The notes below the pieces were generated by a model, which worked only from the letters and a program-made list of their open reading frames with translations, did not search any database and was not told the origin of the DNA. A stretch of 64,000 bases of DNA from a bacterium (GTDB lineage Bacteria; JACRDZ01; JAQUKH01). Location: contig JAQUKH010000002.1 of NCBI GenBank assembly GCA_028719205.1, positions 1 to 64,000 of the forward strand, in the 5' to 3' direction. Each line of letters begins with the position of its first letter. Within the stretch, counting starts at the first letter, position 1. A program made the translations under genes and the position numbers. This document shows, one piece after another, positions 1-7,378 of the stretch.

Positions 1-1043
1 ACAGGCGTGTTATTGCCGGCATAGGTAAAAGTCAGGTTTTTAAATTCTATTTTTCCTTTAAATATCCTTTCCTCAGGTTTAACAGGAGCGTGTTTAGTTA
101 TCGGGATTTCGTTAAAGACATGATCGATCCTTTTTATTGACGCGATGCCCGCCTGAAACAGGTTTACGACCCAGCCGATAGCCATCATTGGCCAGACAAG
201 CAGGCTGAGAAATCCATGGAACGCGACAAGTTCCCCCAGAGTAATTTCGTTGAATACCACGGCCTTCCCGCCGAATAAAAGAATGATCAGTGTGCTTAGC
301 CCGGACATAAAAAACATCAAAGGAAAAAACGCGCCCCAGATCTTAGCAACGCCGAGATTAGCCTTAAGATAATCATAGCTTGTTCCATAAAATTTTTCGT
401 TCGCGGTGTCTTCCTGAACGAATGATTTAAGGACTTTAATGCCGGAAAGGTATTCCTGGCTTGCCTGGCTGATAGCAGAAGTTTTCTCCTGTACCAGTTT
501 ATGGCTCTTCTGGAGATATGACCCCATTTTTGTGACAAATATTGTAAGGAAGAAAAGGGGTATGAGTGAAATGAAAGAAAGTCTCGGGCTGATCAGGACC
601 ATCATCGTAAACGCGAAAATAAATGTTGTAATTGTGTCTGCCGAATACATAATTCCCGGGCCAAGAAGCATGCGGATGGCGTTAAGGTCACTGGTTCCCC
701 GCGACATCAAATCCCCGGTATTATTCTGGTCATAGAAAGATAACGGGAGCTGTTGCAGGTGCTCGAAATAATCATTTCTAAGGTCGTATTCGATCTGGCG
801 CGAGGCGCCTATGGTTATCTTCCGCATAAAGAACCGGAATATCCCTTCAATAACAGAAATGCCGAGGATATAACCGGCGTATTTTATAATAACCGAATAA
901 GAGATTTTTTTTGTCAGGTCATCAATAACGTATTTTAATATCCACGGTGTAAAAAGGCTGGCGAGTGAGGTAAGTATCGCAAATATCGCGCCGGCTATAT
1001 AATGTTTTTTATAACGAAGGAGATACAGTTTTAATCTTTTCAT
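1..1043 (-). CDS. ABC exporter half-transporter, N-terminal part (cut by left edge)
   Basis: Reads leftward out of the window, so only the first ~347 residues are present. A short basic N-terminus is followed by hydrophobic segments near residues 15-40, 52-72, 130-172 and 236-260. The loop 'SFYDQNNTGDLMSR' (about 102-115) is typical of the membrane domain of type 1 ABC exporters of the MsbA/MdlB class. The last residues, 'KIEFKNLTFTYAG', are the usual opening of the nucleotide-binding domain; Walker A lies outside the window. The substrate cannot be told; lipid, drug or peptide exporters all fit. The ATG is 7 nt downstream of a TATAAT on the minus strand (1051-1056) with no Shine-Dalgarno, so the message may be leaderless. 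Confidence 0.9.
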   Translation of the reverse strand, partial: MKRLKLYLLRYKKHYIAGAIFAILTSLASLFTPWILKYVIDDLTKKISYSVIIKYAGYILGISVIEGIFRFFMRKITIGASRQIEYDLRNDYFEHLQQLPLSFYDQNNTGDLMSRGTSDLNAIRMLLGPGIMYSADTITTFIFAFTMMVLISPRLSFISLIPLFFLTIFVTKMGSYLQKSHKLVQEKTSAISQASQEYLSGIKVLKSFVQEDTANEKFYGTSYDYLKANLGVAKIWGAFFPLMFFMSGLSTLIILLFGGKAVVFNEITLGELVAFHGFLSLLVWPMMAIGWVVNLFQAGIASIKRIDHVFNEIPITKHAPVKPEERIFKGKIEFKNLTFTYAGNNTP

Positions 1044-1125
1044 ACAAAATATTATAACAGTAAGTTTACATTTCTATAAGATTTATTTATGTTATAATAT
1101 TTTCAGGAAAAGGAGAAACAGATAA

Positions 1126-1359
1126 ATGCCAATATATGAGTTTTGCTGCCAGGATTGCCAGAAAGAATTTGAGGAATTTTTTCATTCTTCTTTTCAAAAG
1201 AAGAATATTGCCTGTGTCAAATGCGGAAGTTCCAATGTCAGGAAAAAAGTCTCGCTGTTTGGCGTGGCGGGAAAAAACGGAGATTCCGGGGAATTCGCTA
1301 CTTCTTCGGGAGGCGGGTGCGGCAGTTGTGCTACGCATAATTGCGGAAGCTGTCATTAA
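1126..1359 (+). CDS. FmdB-family small zinc ribbon protein
   Basis: A 77-residue protein beginning MPIYEFCCQDC. Two CxxC knuckles (C-Q-D-C near residues 8-11 and C-V-K-C near 30-33) form the zinc ribbon of the FmdB/CxxC_CXXC_SSSS family, and the Gly/Ser/Cys-rich tail (GGGCGSCATHNCGSCH) is common in it. The family is widespread and poorly defined; the name comes from a putative regulator of formamidase. A good ribosome site (AAGGAG) lies about 10 nt upstream. The GGDEF gene follows after 14 nt, so the two are probably co-transcribed. Family assignment is firm, function unknown. Confidence 0.85.
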   Translation: MPIYEFCCQDCQKEFEEFFHSSFQKKNIACVKCGSSNVRKKVSLFGVAGKNGDSGEFATSSGGGCGSCATHNCGSCH

Positions 1360-1373
1360 CAGGAAAGGGAAAC

Positions 1374-2228
1374 ATGCAGGTAAAAATAATCGGCAAGAAA
1401 TTCAGCTATAGTTCAAAATTATTCTTTTTTGGCTTAGGAGTGATATTTACATTGATAAATGGATTTGTGATTTATATGACCAGATCAGAACTGGCATTTT
1501 CCATGTTATATTTTGTTCCAATAATAATGACTACCTGGCTTATTAATAAAGAAGCAGGTTATTTGATCGCTATAATTAGTATTATTTCCTGGTTCGCGAT
1601 CGATATGGTAATAATAAAGGAATTTAAGAGTCCAATAGTGCCCTATATAAACGGTATTTTCAGGTCATCGCTTTTTTTGTTCATGGTGTTTATACTTTCC
1701 GAGCTTAAAAAAAACCTGGACCTGCAGAAGGAACTTGCCGGTACGGATTCTTTAACGGGTATAAATAACAGAAGGGCATTTTTTATTTTAGCTGAGGCGG
1801 AGATAAACCGGGCCGTAAGATTCAAGAATTCTTTTTCTGTCGCGTATATTGATCTTGATAATTTTAAGTCGATAAATGACCGTTTTGGACATGACACGGG
1901 AGATGTTCTATTGCGGATGGTAGCGGGAACAATAAAACACAATATCCGCTCAACAGATGTATTTGCCAGGTTAGGAGGAGATGAATTTATTATATTATTT
2001 TCAGAGGTTTCAAAGAGTGAAATTGCATGTGTCCTGGCAGGTAGATTTCAGTCTTCTCTTAAAGAAATTATGAAAAAGAATGAATGGCCTGTAACGTTGA
2101 GCGTTGGTATTGCTGTCTATAAAAAAGTGCCGGCTTCAGTAGATGAATTGATAAAGGAATCAGATTCTATAATGTATTTCGCGAAGCAAAGCGGAAAAGA
2201 TAAAATCAAACATAAAATAATTGAATAA
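1374..2228 (+). CDS. Membrane-anchored diguanylate cyclase (GGDEF)
   Basis: About 284 residues. Four hydrophobic segments fill the first ~120 residues, followed by a GGDEF domain with an intact 'RLGGDEF' active-site loop and, exactly five residues before it, an RxxD (RSTD) inhibitory site. It should make cyclic di-GMP at the inner membrane and be product-inhibited. The membrane part is too short for a periplasmic sensor domain, so the signal is unknown. I chose ATG 1374 over an in-frame ATG at 1341: 1374 has AGGAAAGG about 6 nt upstream and avoids overlap with the zinc ribbon gene. Confidence 0.92.
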   Translation: MQVKIIGKKFSYSSKLFFFGLGVIFTLINGFVIYMTRSELAFSMLYFVPIIMTTWLINKEAGYLIAIISIISWFAIDMVIIKEFKSPIVPYINGIFRSSLFLFMVFILSELKKNLDLQKELAGTDSLTGINNRRAFFILAEAEINRAVRFKNSFSVAYIDLDNFKSINDRFGHDTGDVLLRMVAGTIKHNIRSTDVFARLGGDEFIILFSEVSKSEIACVLAGRFQSSLKEIMKKNEWPVTLSVGIAVYKKVPASVDELIKESDSIMYFAKQSGKDKIKHKIIE

Positions 2229-2260
2229 GAATTTTGACATGCCTGGTATAAAAAAAATAC

Positions 2261-2289
2261 TTGACAAGGGAAAACTTCAGGTGTAATAT
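2261..2289 (+). promoter_or_regulatory. Sigma-70-type promoter of the Rrf2 gene
   Basis: TTGACA (2261-2266), a 17-nt spacer and TAATAT (2284-2289). The predicted transcript starts near 2296, inside the dyad described next, which is the classic arrangement for autorepression. Confidence 0.75.
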
Positions 2290-2306
2290 ATAACCAAGTT
2301 AGTAAT
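2290..2306 (+). promoter_or_regulatory. Candidate Rrf2 operator, box 1
   Basis: The 17-bp imperfect palindrome ATAACCAAGTTAGTAAT (12 of 17 positions agree with its reverse complement) begins directly after the -10 element of the Rrf2 promoter. A 26-bp stretch starting here matches, at 22 positions, the minus strand of 2738-2763 before the cytochrome gene. The sequence match is direct; that the Rrf2 protein binds it is inference from position and from the 15-17 bp dyads used by other Rrf2 regulators. Confidence 0.6.
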
Positions 2307-2329
2307 AATTAATATTAAGGAGCCTGAAA

Positions 2330-2728
2330 ATGGTTATATCCCGAGCCTCTGAATCCGCTGTAAGGGCATTATTGTATATGGCATCGTTGCCATCCGGACA
2401 AGTGGCGAAAAAACAGGATATATGCCGCACGCAGGAAATTACGCCGGCATTTTTTATAAAAATTATGCAGCCTCTTCTTTCCGCGGGGCTGGTAGAATCT
2501 TATCGGGGGGTGGCGGGAGGATTTTCTCTGAGGAAACCTCCTGAAAAAATAAGTTTGTGGGACATTGTTTCAGCTGTGGAAGGGCCGATATACCTGAATA
2601 AATGTATGATCCACAAAGGATATTGTTCGCGGGATGCGGTTTGCCAGGTGCATAAGGTATGGCATAACGCTAAAAAGGCAGTTCAGCAGATATTAGCCGA
2701 TGCTACTTTAGATAAATTAGTGAGATAA
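2330..2728 (+). CDS. Rrf2-family transcriptional regulator with three-cysteine cluster motif
   Basis: 132 residues with the Rrf2/IscR/NsrR winged helix ('SAVRALLYMASLP', '...FFIKIMQPLLSAGLVESYRGVAGGFSL', 'DIVSAVEGP'). Cys92, Cys99 and Cys105 make CX6CX5C, very close to the CX4-5CX5C cluster ligands of NsrR and IscR, so an Fe-S sensor of nitric oxide, oxygen or cluster status is likely. AAGGAG precedes the ATG. It has its own promoter with a dyad at the start site, and related dyads lie at the cytochrome and cupin-ygbA promoters. Because ygbA belongs to the NsrR regulon in enterobacteria, an NsrR-like role is the best guess; IscR-like is the alternative. Confidence 0.9.
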   Translation: MVISRASESAVRALLYMASLPSGQVAKKQDICRTQEITPAFFIKIMQPLLSAGLVESYRGVAGGFSLRKPPEKISLWDIVSAVEGPIYLNKCMIHKGYCSRDAVCQVHKVWHNAKKAVQQILADATLDKLVR

Positions 2729-2746
2729 ATTTTTTTGATATAAATT

Positions 2747-2763
2747 ATGACTAATATGGTTAT
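2747..2763 (+). promoter_or_regulatory. Candidate Rrf2 operator, box 2, overlapping the cytochrome promoter
   Basis: ATGACTAATATGGTTAT agrees at 14 of 17 positions with the pattern ATwACyAAsTTrGTwAT taken from box 1. It overlaps the likely -10 TATAAT (2761-2766) of the cytochrome gene. The upstream TTGATA (2735-2740) is 20 nt away, longer than ideal, so basal activity may be weak or activator-dependent. Confidence 0.55.
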
Positions 2764-2854
2764 AATTGGGAGGTGATTTTATTATGTAAGAAAAACAAAT
2801 TTTAACGGCGGCAGGGGGGTAATAAGAATATTATATAAAGGAGGAGAATGAAAA

Positions 2855-4243
2855 ATGAAAAAAATATTTTATGTGTTAATTTTAGGAGTTATACTGATCG
2901 GAGTTGTATCGGTTAAGGCGGAAGAGAAAAATGATAGATATCCTTTTTTCCCTTCATTGATAAATACTAATACCGGTAAACCGGTAAAGTCCGGTGATTT
3001 TGAACAGCCGGAGGTATGCAGGGCGTGCCATACTGATATTTATAACCAATGGAAAGGATCCATGCATTCAAATGCCTTCATTGATCCGGTGTTCCAGGCT
3101 TTATGGAAGATCGGAAACAAAGAGACGAATGGCTTAACTGAAAAATTGTGCGCCGGATGCCATACGGCAATAGGCACGGTCAGCGATGAACTCGGGAAAA
3201 AAGACGCGCAGGGAAATTATAATATCAGCGAGATTGCCCAAAAAGGGGTACAGTGCGATGTTTGCCATAATGTTAAATCCAGTACAGCCCTGGAAGCTGA
3301 AGGGCATGAGCCTCATAACGCAACATTTATTATTGAGCCCGGGATAAAACGCGGGCCTTTTAAGGATGGAGACTCTCCTCATCATGCTATAGCGTATTCC
3401 GATCTGCATACCTCAGCCGAGTTTTGCGGCAATTGCCATCATGTGTTTCATCCTGTTAATAATTTTCCGATCGAGAGGACTTATGATGAATGGAAAAACT
3501 CGGTTTACAGCCAGAACGGCATAATTTGCCAGGATTGCCACATGGCGGATGTTGAGGATGCCGTTGAGATAGCCCGCACGCTGAAAAAAGTAAAGCATTC
3601 CGGTAAGGCTTCGAACAGCGGTCCTGAGAGAGAGCAAATTTACAAACATAATTTTGACGGAGCAAATTTTACTATCCCGGGATTATTAGGTTACACCAAA
3701 CACTCTGAAGCGGCTGCAAAACGGTTGCAAAGCGCCGCAAATCTTGAAATAATTTCTCCTGATGAATTTAAGGCGGGACAGATGGGTGGTTTTAAAATTA
3801 AAGTAACAAATGTTGCGGCCGGGCATAATTTACCGACCAGCCTTACAGAGGTACGACAGATGTGGCTGGAGGTTGAAGTGACCGATGATGCCGGCAAAAA
3901 AATATTACATTCAGGCTGGTTGGATAAGGAATATAACGTAGATCCGGAGGCCGCGATGTTTCACGCAAAATCGGTAGATAAGGATGGAAAGGATACAGTG
4001 AAGCCTTGGGAGATCGTGCGGTTTGAATCTAATAATACTATTCCTCCCAAAGGTTCAGCGATACAGAATTATAATGTTGAAATCCCGTCAGATACAAAAG
4101 GGAATTTGCAGGTTAAAGCAATATTGCGATACCGGTCTTATCCTCAGGCTGTGGCTAACTTGCTGTTAGGCAGGGATGCTCCTGTTTTACCGATCGTGAA
4201 TATGACAACGGCGTCAAAATCTGTTAAAATAGTTAAAAGCTGA
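2855..4243 (+). CDS. Exported pentaheme cytochrome c (c554-like family)
   Basis: 462 residues with a Sec signal peptide (MKKIFYVLILGVILIGVVSVKA) and five CxxCH heme sites at about 55-59 (CRACH), 99-103 (CAGCH), 134-138 (CDVCH), 191-195 (CGNCH) and 225-229 (CQDCH). 'CRACHTDIYNQWKGSMH' is the usual first-heme context of the cytochrome c554/multiheme family. After about residue 290 there is a heme-free beta domain with 'AGHNLPTSLTEVRQMWLEVEV', seen in many large multiheme proteins. It should carry electrons in the periplasm; relatives act in nitrogen-oxide or metal respiration. Strong Shine-Dalgarno (AAGGAGGAG). The promoter carries the candidate Rrf2 box. The terminal partner cannot be told from this window. 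Confidence 0.93.
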   Translation: MKKIFYVLILGVILIGVVSVKAEEKNDRYPFFPSLINTNTGKPVKSGDFEQPEVCRACHTDIYNQWKGSMHSNAFIDPVFQALWKIGNKETNGLTEKLCAGCHTAIGTVSDELGKKDAQGNYNISEIAQKGVQCDVCHNVKSSTALEAEGHEPHNATFIIEPGIKRGPFKDGDSPHHAIAYSDLHTSAEFCGNCHHVFHPVNNFPIERTYDEWKNSVYSQNGIICQDCHMADVEDAVEIARTLKKVKHSGKASNSGPEREQIYKHNFDGANFTIPGLLGYTKHSEAAAKRLQSAANLEIISPDEFKAGQMGGFKIKVTNVAAGHNLPTSLTEVRQMWLEVEVTDDAGKKILHSGWLDKEYNVDPEAAMFHAKSVDKDGKDTVKPWEIVRFESNNTIPPKGSAIQNYNVEIPSDTKGNLQVKAILRYRSYPQAVANLLLGRDAPVLPIVNMTTASKSVKIVKS

Positions 4244-4257
4244 AAACGAACATCAGG

Positions 4258-4283
4258 GGGGCGCCTTTTAAAAGAGGTGCCCC
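4258..4283. other. Intercistronic hairpin after the cytochrome gene
   Basis: GGGGCGCCTTTT pairs with AAAAGAGGTGCCCC (one G-T pair, one bulge) around a minimal loop. No T-run follows on the plus strand, so a mRNA-stabilising or partial-attenuation element between the cytochrome and the next gene is more likely than a full terminator. Confidence 0.45.
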
Positions 4284-4325
4284 TGGTTAAGGGGAGTCCG
4301 GATTTAGCTATTAGGAGGATTGATC

Positions 4326-5048
4326 ATGATCTTAAGACATTTATGGAAAAGCGGATTAGTGGCAGTTGTGCTTGTGTTTTATTCTGTGTCCCCGATTAAT
4401 GCCCAATCAAATAATGTGGGAGCTTTTATTGATCAGGTTATAGGGGCGTATGGCGGCCGGAAAAATATTTTATCAATTAAGTCGTATCGTCTGGAAGCAA
4501 CTATGCAAACTCATGTCCAAAAAGGTATCGGTAAAGTAACAAGAGTTGTTGAAGGGCCGCTGCGGTTGAAGGTTCTTATTCGCTATCCATCCGATATGGA
4601 GATCCGTCTGCTTGACGGAGAAAAATCCTTGAGAGGTTTTGCCCCTGATAAATTAGCTTCTGTTGAAGGCCCATTGCGTGATTCGATGGTACTTCAGGCG
4701 GCGCGGGCCGATATTCCATGGATCCTGGATAATATGAGATCAAAGATACGTCTCACAAAGGCAAAAGACGGGCAATCTGTCCTGGAAATTCCGCTTGGAA
4801 AAGGAATGTATATGAATGCTTTTGTAGACGCAAAAACACATTTAGTAACGCGAGCCGAGACTGTATCGGAAGGAGAAATGGAACTTCAGTTCGCGGCAGA
4901 CTATTCGGATTTTCGGAAAGTTGATAATGTATTATTCCCTTTTCACGAGGAAAACTATGCTTCAGGTTCGCACACGGCAACTACAAAGGTGGATAGTATC
5001 AAACTCAATCCGTCGGGGGAAGCTCTGGAACTGCCGATCCCGAAATAA
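4326..5048 (+). CDS. Periplasmic LolA-like outer-membrane lipoprotein-sorting family protein
   Basis: About 240 residues. A signal peptide (MILRHLWKSGLVAVVLVFYSVSPINAQ) precedes a pattern typical of LolA/LolB-fold proteins: 'GAYGGRKNILSIKSYRLEATM' after the leader, then alternating strands with 'LRLKVLIRYPSDMEIRLLDGEKSLRG' and 'FVDAKTHLVTRAETV'. Such proteins bind lipid or lipoprotein acyl chains in the periplasm. I prefer ATG 4326 to a TTG at 4320 because AGGAGG (4313-4318) lies 7 nt before it. It follows the cytochrome after 82 nt containing a hairpin and may be in its operon. Confidence 0.65.
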   Translation: MILRHLWKSGLVAVVLVFYSVSPINAQSNNVGAFIDQVIGAYGGRKNILSIKSYRLEATMQTHVQKGIGKVTRVVEGPLRLKVLIRYPSDMEIRLLDGEKSLRGFAPDKLASVEGPLRDSMVLQAARADIPWILDNMRSKIRLTKAKDGQSVLEIPLGKGMYMNAFVDAKTHLVTRAETVSEGEMELQFAADYSDFRKVDNVLFPFHEENYASGSHTATTKVDSIKLNPSGEALELPIPK

Positions 5049-5064
5049 TTGCGGATAATTTTAT

Positions 5065-6069
5065 TTAACAAATTCTGGGCAACTGATCGCTTTCCAGTGT
5101 GATAAGCGGCCGTTTCCCGCCGATTGCGGTTTTTAAAAATACTCCGCGCCCTTTTGACACTTTTCCGATAACAGCGGAATGTTTTCCGTATTTATGGTCT
5201 TTCAGGATCTTTAAACATTTTTCAGTGTCTTTCTCAGCGGCAAAAATAACCATTTTCCCTTCGTTCGCGAGATAAAGAGGGTCAAGCCCCAAAATTTCGC
5301 AAAAAGAACGGACAGGCCTATTGACCGGGATCTTGTTTTCATAAACCTCAATGCCTGAACCTGAGGCTTCAGCGGCCTCATTTAATACTGTCGCAAGTCC
5401 GCCGCGCGTCACGTCCCGCATCGCGCGGATTTTACAACCTTTATCAAAACACGCATGGATCATATTGTTTAACGGCGCGCAATCACTTATGATCCTGCCT
5501 GTGAATTTCATATCCTGCCGGGCATTTAATATCGCAAGCCCGTGATCTCCAACTGAACCATTTATAATTATATTATCTCCGGGTTTTACGTTATAAATTG
5601 AAATATTATTTTTTGGATCTCTGAAACCGATACCGGAGGTTGTAATAAATATTTTATCCGCGCTTCCTTTTTCTACTACTTTAGTATCGCCGGTTACAAT
5701 TTTTACATTGGCTTCCCGGGATGTTTTCTTAATTGAACTGCATATTTTTTCCAGAGCAAAGAAGTCAAACCCTTCTTCAAGGATAAAAGAAATGCTTAAA
5801 TATTTAGGGATCGCTCCCATAGCCGTCAGGTCATTGACCGTTCCGCAAATGGATATTTTCCCGATATCCCCACCGGGAAAAAATATTGGCGAAACCACAA
5901 AAGAATCTGTAGTAAAAAGGATTTTACCCCTCTCTCCGGGCAAAAAAGCGGAATCCTCTAACCGGTCAAGTATCGAATTGGAAAAATATTTTCTAAAAAT
6001 TTCTCCGATCAACCGTTGTGTGGCTTTCCCGCCGCTTCCATGAGATAGTGTGATTTTTTTTTCTGGCAT
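5065..6069 (-). CDS. hypE: Hydrogenase maturation protein HypE
   Basis: 334 residues, full length, opening 'KKITLSHGSGGKATQRLIGEIF' and ending in the invariant PRIC whose last cysteine carries the carbamoyl group and is dehydrated to the thiocyanate that becomes the cyanide ligand of [NiFe]-hydrogenase. The AIRS/PurM fold is clear ('DSFVVSPIFFPGGDIGKISICG', 'GDTKVVEKG', 'MRDVTRGGLATVLNE'). It works with HypF, which supplies the carbamoyl group, and HypC-HypD, which assemble Fe(CN)2CO. It lies about 8 kb from hypC/hypD and 15 kb from hypF, an unusual scatter. The lipoprotein gene lies 15 nt upstream on the same strand. Confidence 0.97.
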   Translation of the reverse strand: MPEKKITLSHGSGGKATQRLIGEIFRKYFSNSILDRLEDSAFLPGERGKILFTTDSFVVSPIFFPGGDIGKISICGTVNDLTAMGAIPKYLSISFILEEGFDFFALEKICSSIKKTSREANVKIVTGDTKVVEKGSADKIFITTSGIGFRDPKNNISIYNVKPGDNIIINGSVGDHGLAILNARQDMKFTGRIISDCAPLNNMIHACFDKGCKIRAMRDVTRGGLATVLNEAAEASGSGIEVYENKIPVNRPVRSFCEILGLDPLYLANEGKMVIFAAEKDTEKCLKILKDHKYGKHSAVIGKVSKGRGVFLKTAIGGKRPLITLESDQLPRIC

Positions 6070-6084
6070 AGATATCCTGATTTA

Positions 6085-6675
6085 TTAATACTTAACAAGA
6101 GGCAGTCCCAATTCTGTCGGCCTTTTTTCGGGTTTGCTTATATTATTATCTGCCGGGCGTTTGCCGAAATATAACACACTGCCGTCGGTTTTTATAATAT
6201 CATACTCCTTGTCGCATTCATTAACAGGCGTGATAAAATAACAACCTGACTCTGAAATATCCATTTTTTTACCTTTTTCAAACTTGTAAATATCAAATCC
6301 ATAATTTTTGACCGCCTCCTTGTCATCTGTAAGAAGTGTAATATATTTCTTGACCACTGTGAAATTTCCGTTGAAAGCGCCTTTAACTTTCGATGAAGGC
6401 CCTTCAATTCCATAAGAGCCTTCTCCCTGGAACTGAAAAACCGGTTTTTGCAGTTCTTTGTCCTGATAAAGGGTATAATCGATCTGCCATAATTTATCCA
6501 AAAAACGGAATTGTCTTTCTACAAACGCGCTTTCACCCGCTTTTTCAGGGGATTGGCTTTTCCACTTTCCTTCAATATTGACTTTACTTACCGTCGGCCT
6601 GTTTTTATTGGAACAACCCCATATGAAAACAAAAAATAAAAAAATGAATAAAACTTTTTCTGATATTTTTACCAT
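6085..6675 (-). CDS. Lipoprotein of unknown function
   Basis: 196 residues with a lipoprotein signal: basic start, hydrophobic core and a lipobox ending 'VFIWGC', so Cys21 would be acylated. The mature part is a small beta-rich domain ('NIEGKWKSQSPEKAG...', 'FQFQGEGSYGIEG') reminiscent of lipocalin-like or APCDD1-type lipoproteins, but I cannot name the family. It is upstream of hypE by 15 nt and probably shares its transcript; a maturation role is not implied. Confidence 0.75.
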   Translation of the reverse strand: MVKISEKVLFIFLFFVFIWGCSNKNRPTVSKVNIEGKWKSQSPEKAGESAFVERQFRFLDKLWQIDYTLYQDKELQKPVFQFQGEGSYGIEGPSSKVKGAFNGNFTVVKKYITLLTDDKEAVKNYGFDIYKFEKGKKMDISESGCYFITPVNECDKEYDIIKTDGSVLYFGKRPADNNISKPEKRPTELGLPLVKY

Positions 6676-6740
6676 ATAATTTCCTTATTTTGATGTTTGG
6701 ATGTTTTTTTAATATTTATTTTAGCATATCCAAAAATTTA

Positions 6741-6769
6741 TTGCCAAAATTTATTATAAGTGGCATAAT
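6741..6769 (+). promoter_or_regulatory. Promoter of the DUF2059 gene
   Basis: TTGCCA (6741-6746), 17-nt spacer, CATAAT (6764-6769), leaving a leader of about 43 nt that carries AAGGAG just before ATG 6819. Confidence 0.55.
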
Positions 6770-6818
6770 GTAACATATAGAAATTGATGTTGGGAAAGGA
6801 TCCCATGAAAGGAGAAGT

Positions 6819-7352
6819 ATGAAAAAAAGGTATATATATTTAACACTGGTAATTTTATCGGTAATGTTTGCAGGATCTGTCCGGGCTGATGAAGAATCTA
6901 AACACAAATTAACGGAAGAACTGCTTTCGGTTATGAGAGTGGAGGATGTGGTAAATGAAGTGTTTGAACAGGTAAAACTAATACAATTGTCACAGATTAA
7001 GAGTCTTGTATCATCAGAAAAAGGTTCTGCCGGCGGGCAGGTATTGGAGGAAAAAATTATCGCCCTTATCAGGAAAGAATTTAACTGGGAGCTTGTTAAA
7101 AATGACTATTTAGCTATCTATGAAGGAGCATTTACCGAGGAGGAGATCCAGGGGCTTCTGGTTTTTCATAAAAGTCCTTTGGGCCAGAAATTATTAAATA
7201 AAAATCCTGAAATTATATCTAAATCAATGGGGATTGGTCAGAAACGCATGATAAGCATAATGCCCGAGGTGCAGAGAATAACAAAAGAATGGATAGCAGA
7301 ACAAAAAAATATTGAAAGGGAAAAACAGAAGAAGGAAGAGCCTGTAAAATAA
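6819..7352 (+). CDS. Exported DUF2059-family protein
   Basis: 177 residues with a signal peptide (MKKRYIYLTLVILSVMFAGSVRA). The helical mature part has the family core 'YEGAFTEEEIQGLLVFHKSPLGQKLLNKNPEII', matching DUF2059 (F-T/S-EEE...L..F..SP.G.K). The function is not known; members sit in the periplasm. AAGGAG lies 6 nt before the ATG. trpB2 follows after 26 nt with its own strong ribosome site. Confidence 0.8.
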   Translation: MKKRYIYLTLVILSVMFAGSVRADEESKHKLTEELLSVMRVEDVVNEVFEQVKLIQLSQIKSLVSSEKGSAGGQVLEEKIIALIRKEFNWELVKNDYLAIYEGAFTEEEIQGLLVFHKSPLGQKLLNKNPEIISKSMGIGQKRMISIMPEVQRITKEWIAEQKNIEREKQKKEEPVK

Positions 7353-7378
7353 TATTGTAAACGAAAAAAGGAGGGCTA

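Noticed and set aside
1136..1411. An open frame overlapping the FmdB-type gene in another frame
   Set aside because: Its translation has no family features and it overlaps two well-supported genes.
4258..4283. Rho-independent terminator after the cytochrome gene
   Set aside because: The stem is good but no T-run follows, so it is reported as a hairpin only.
5708..6043. A 111-codon open frame on the plus strand opposite hypE
   Set aside because: Antisense to a conserved gene, no ribosome site, no recognisable protein; a shadow of hypE codon use.
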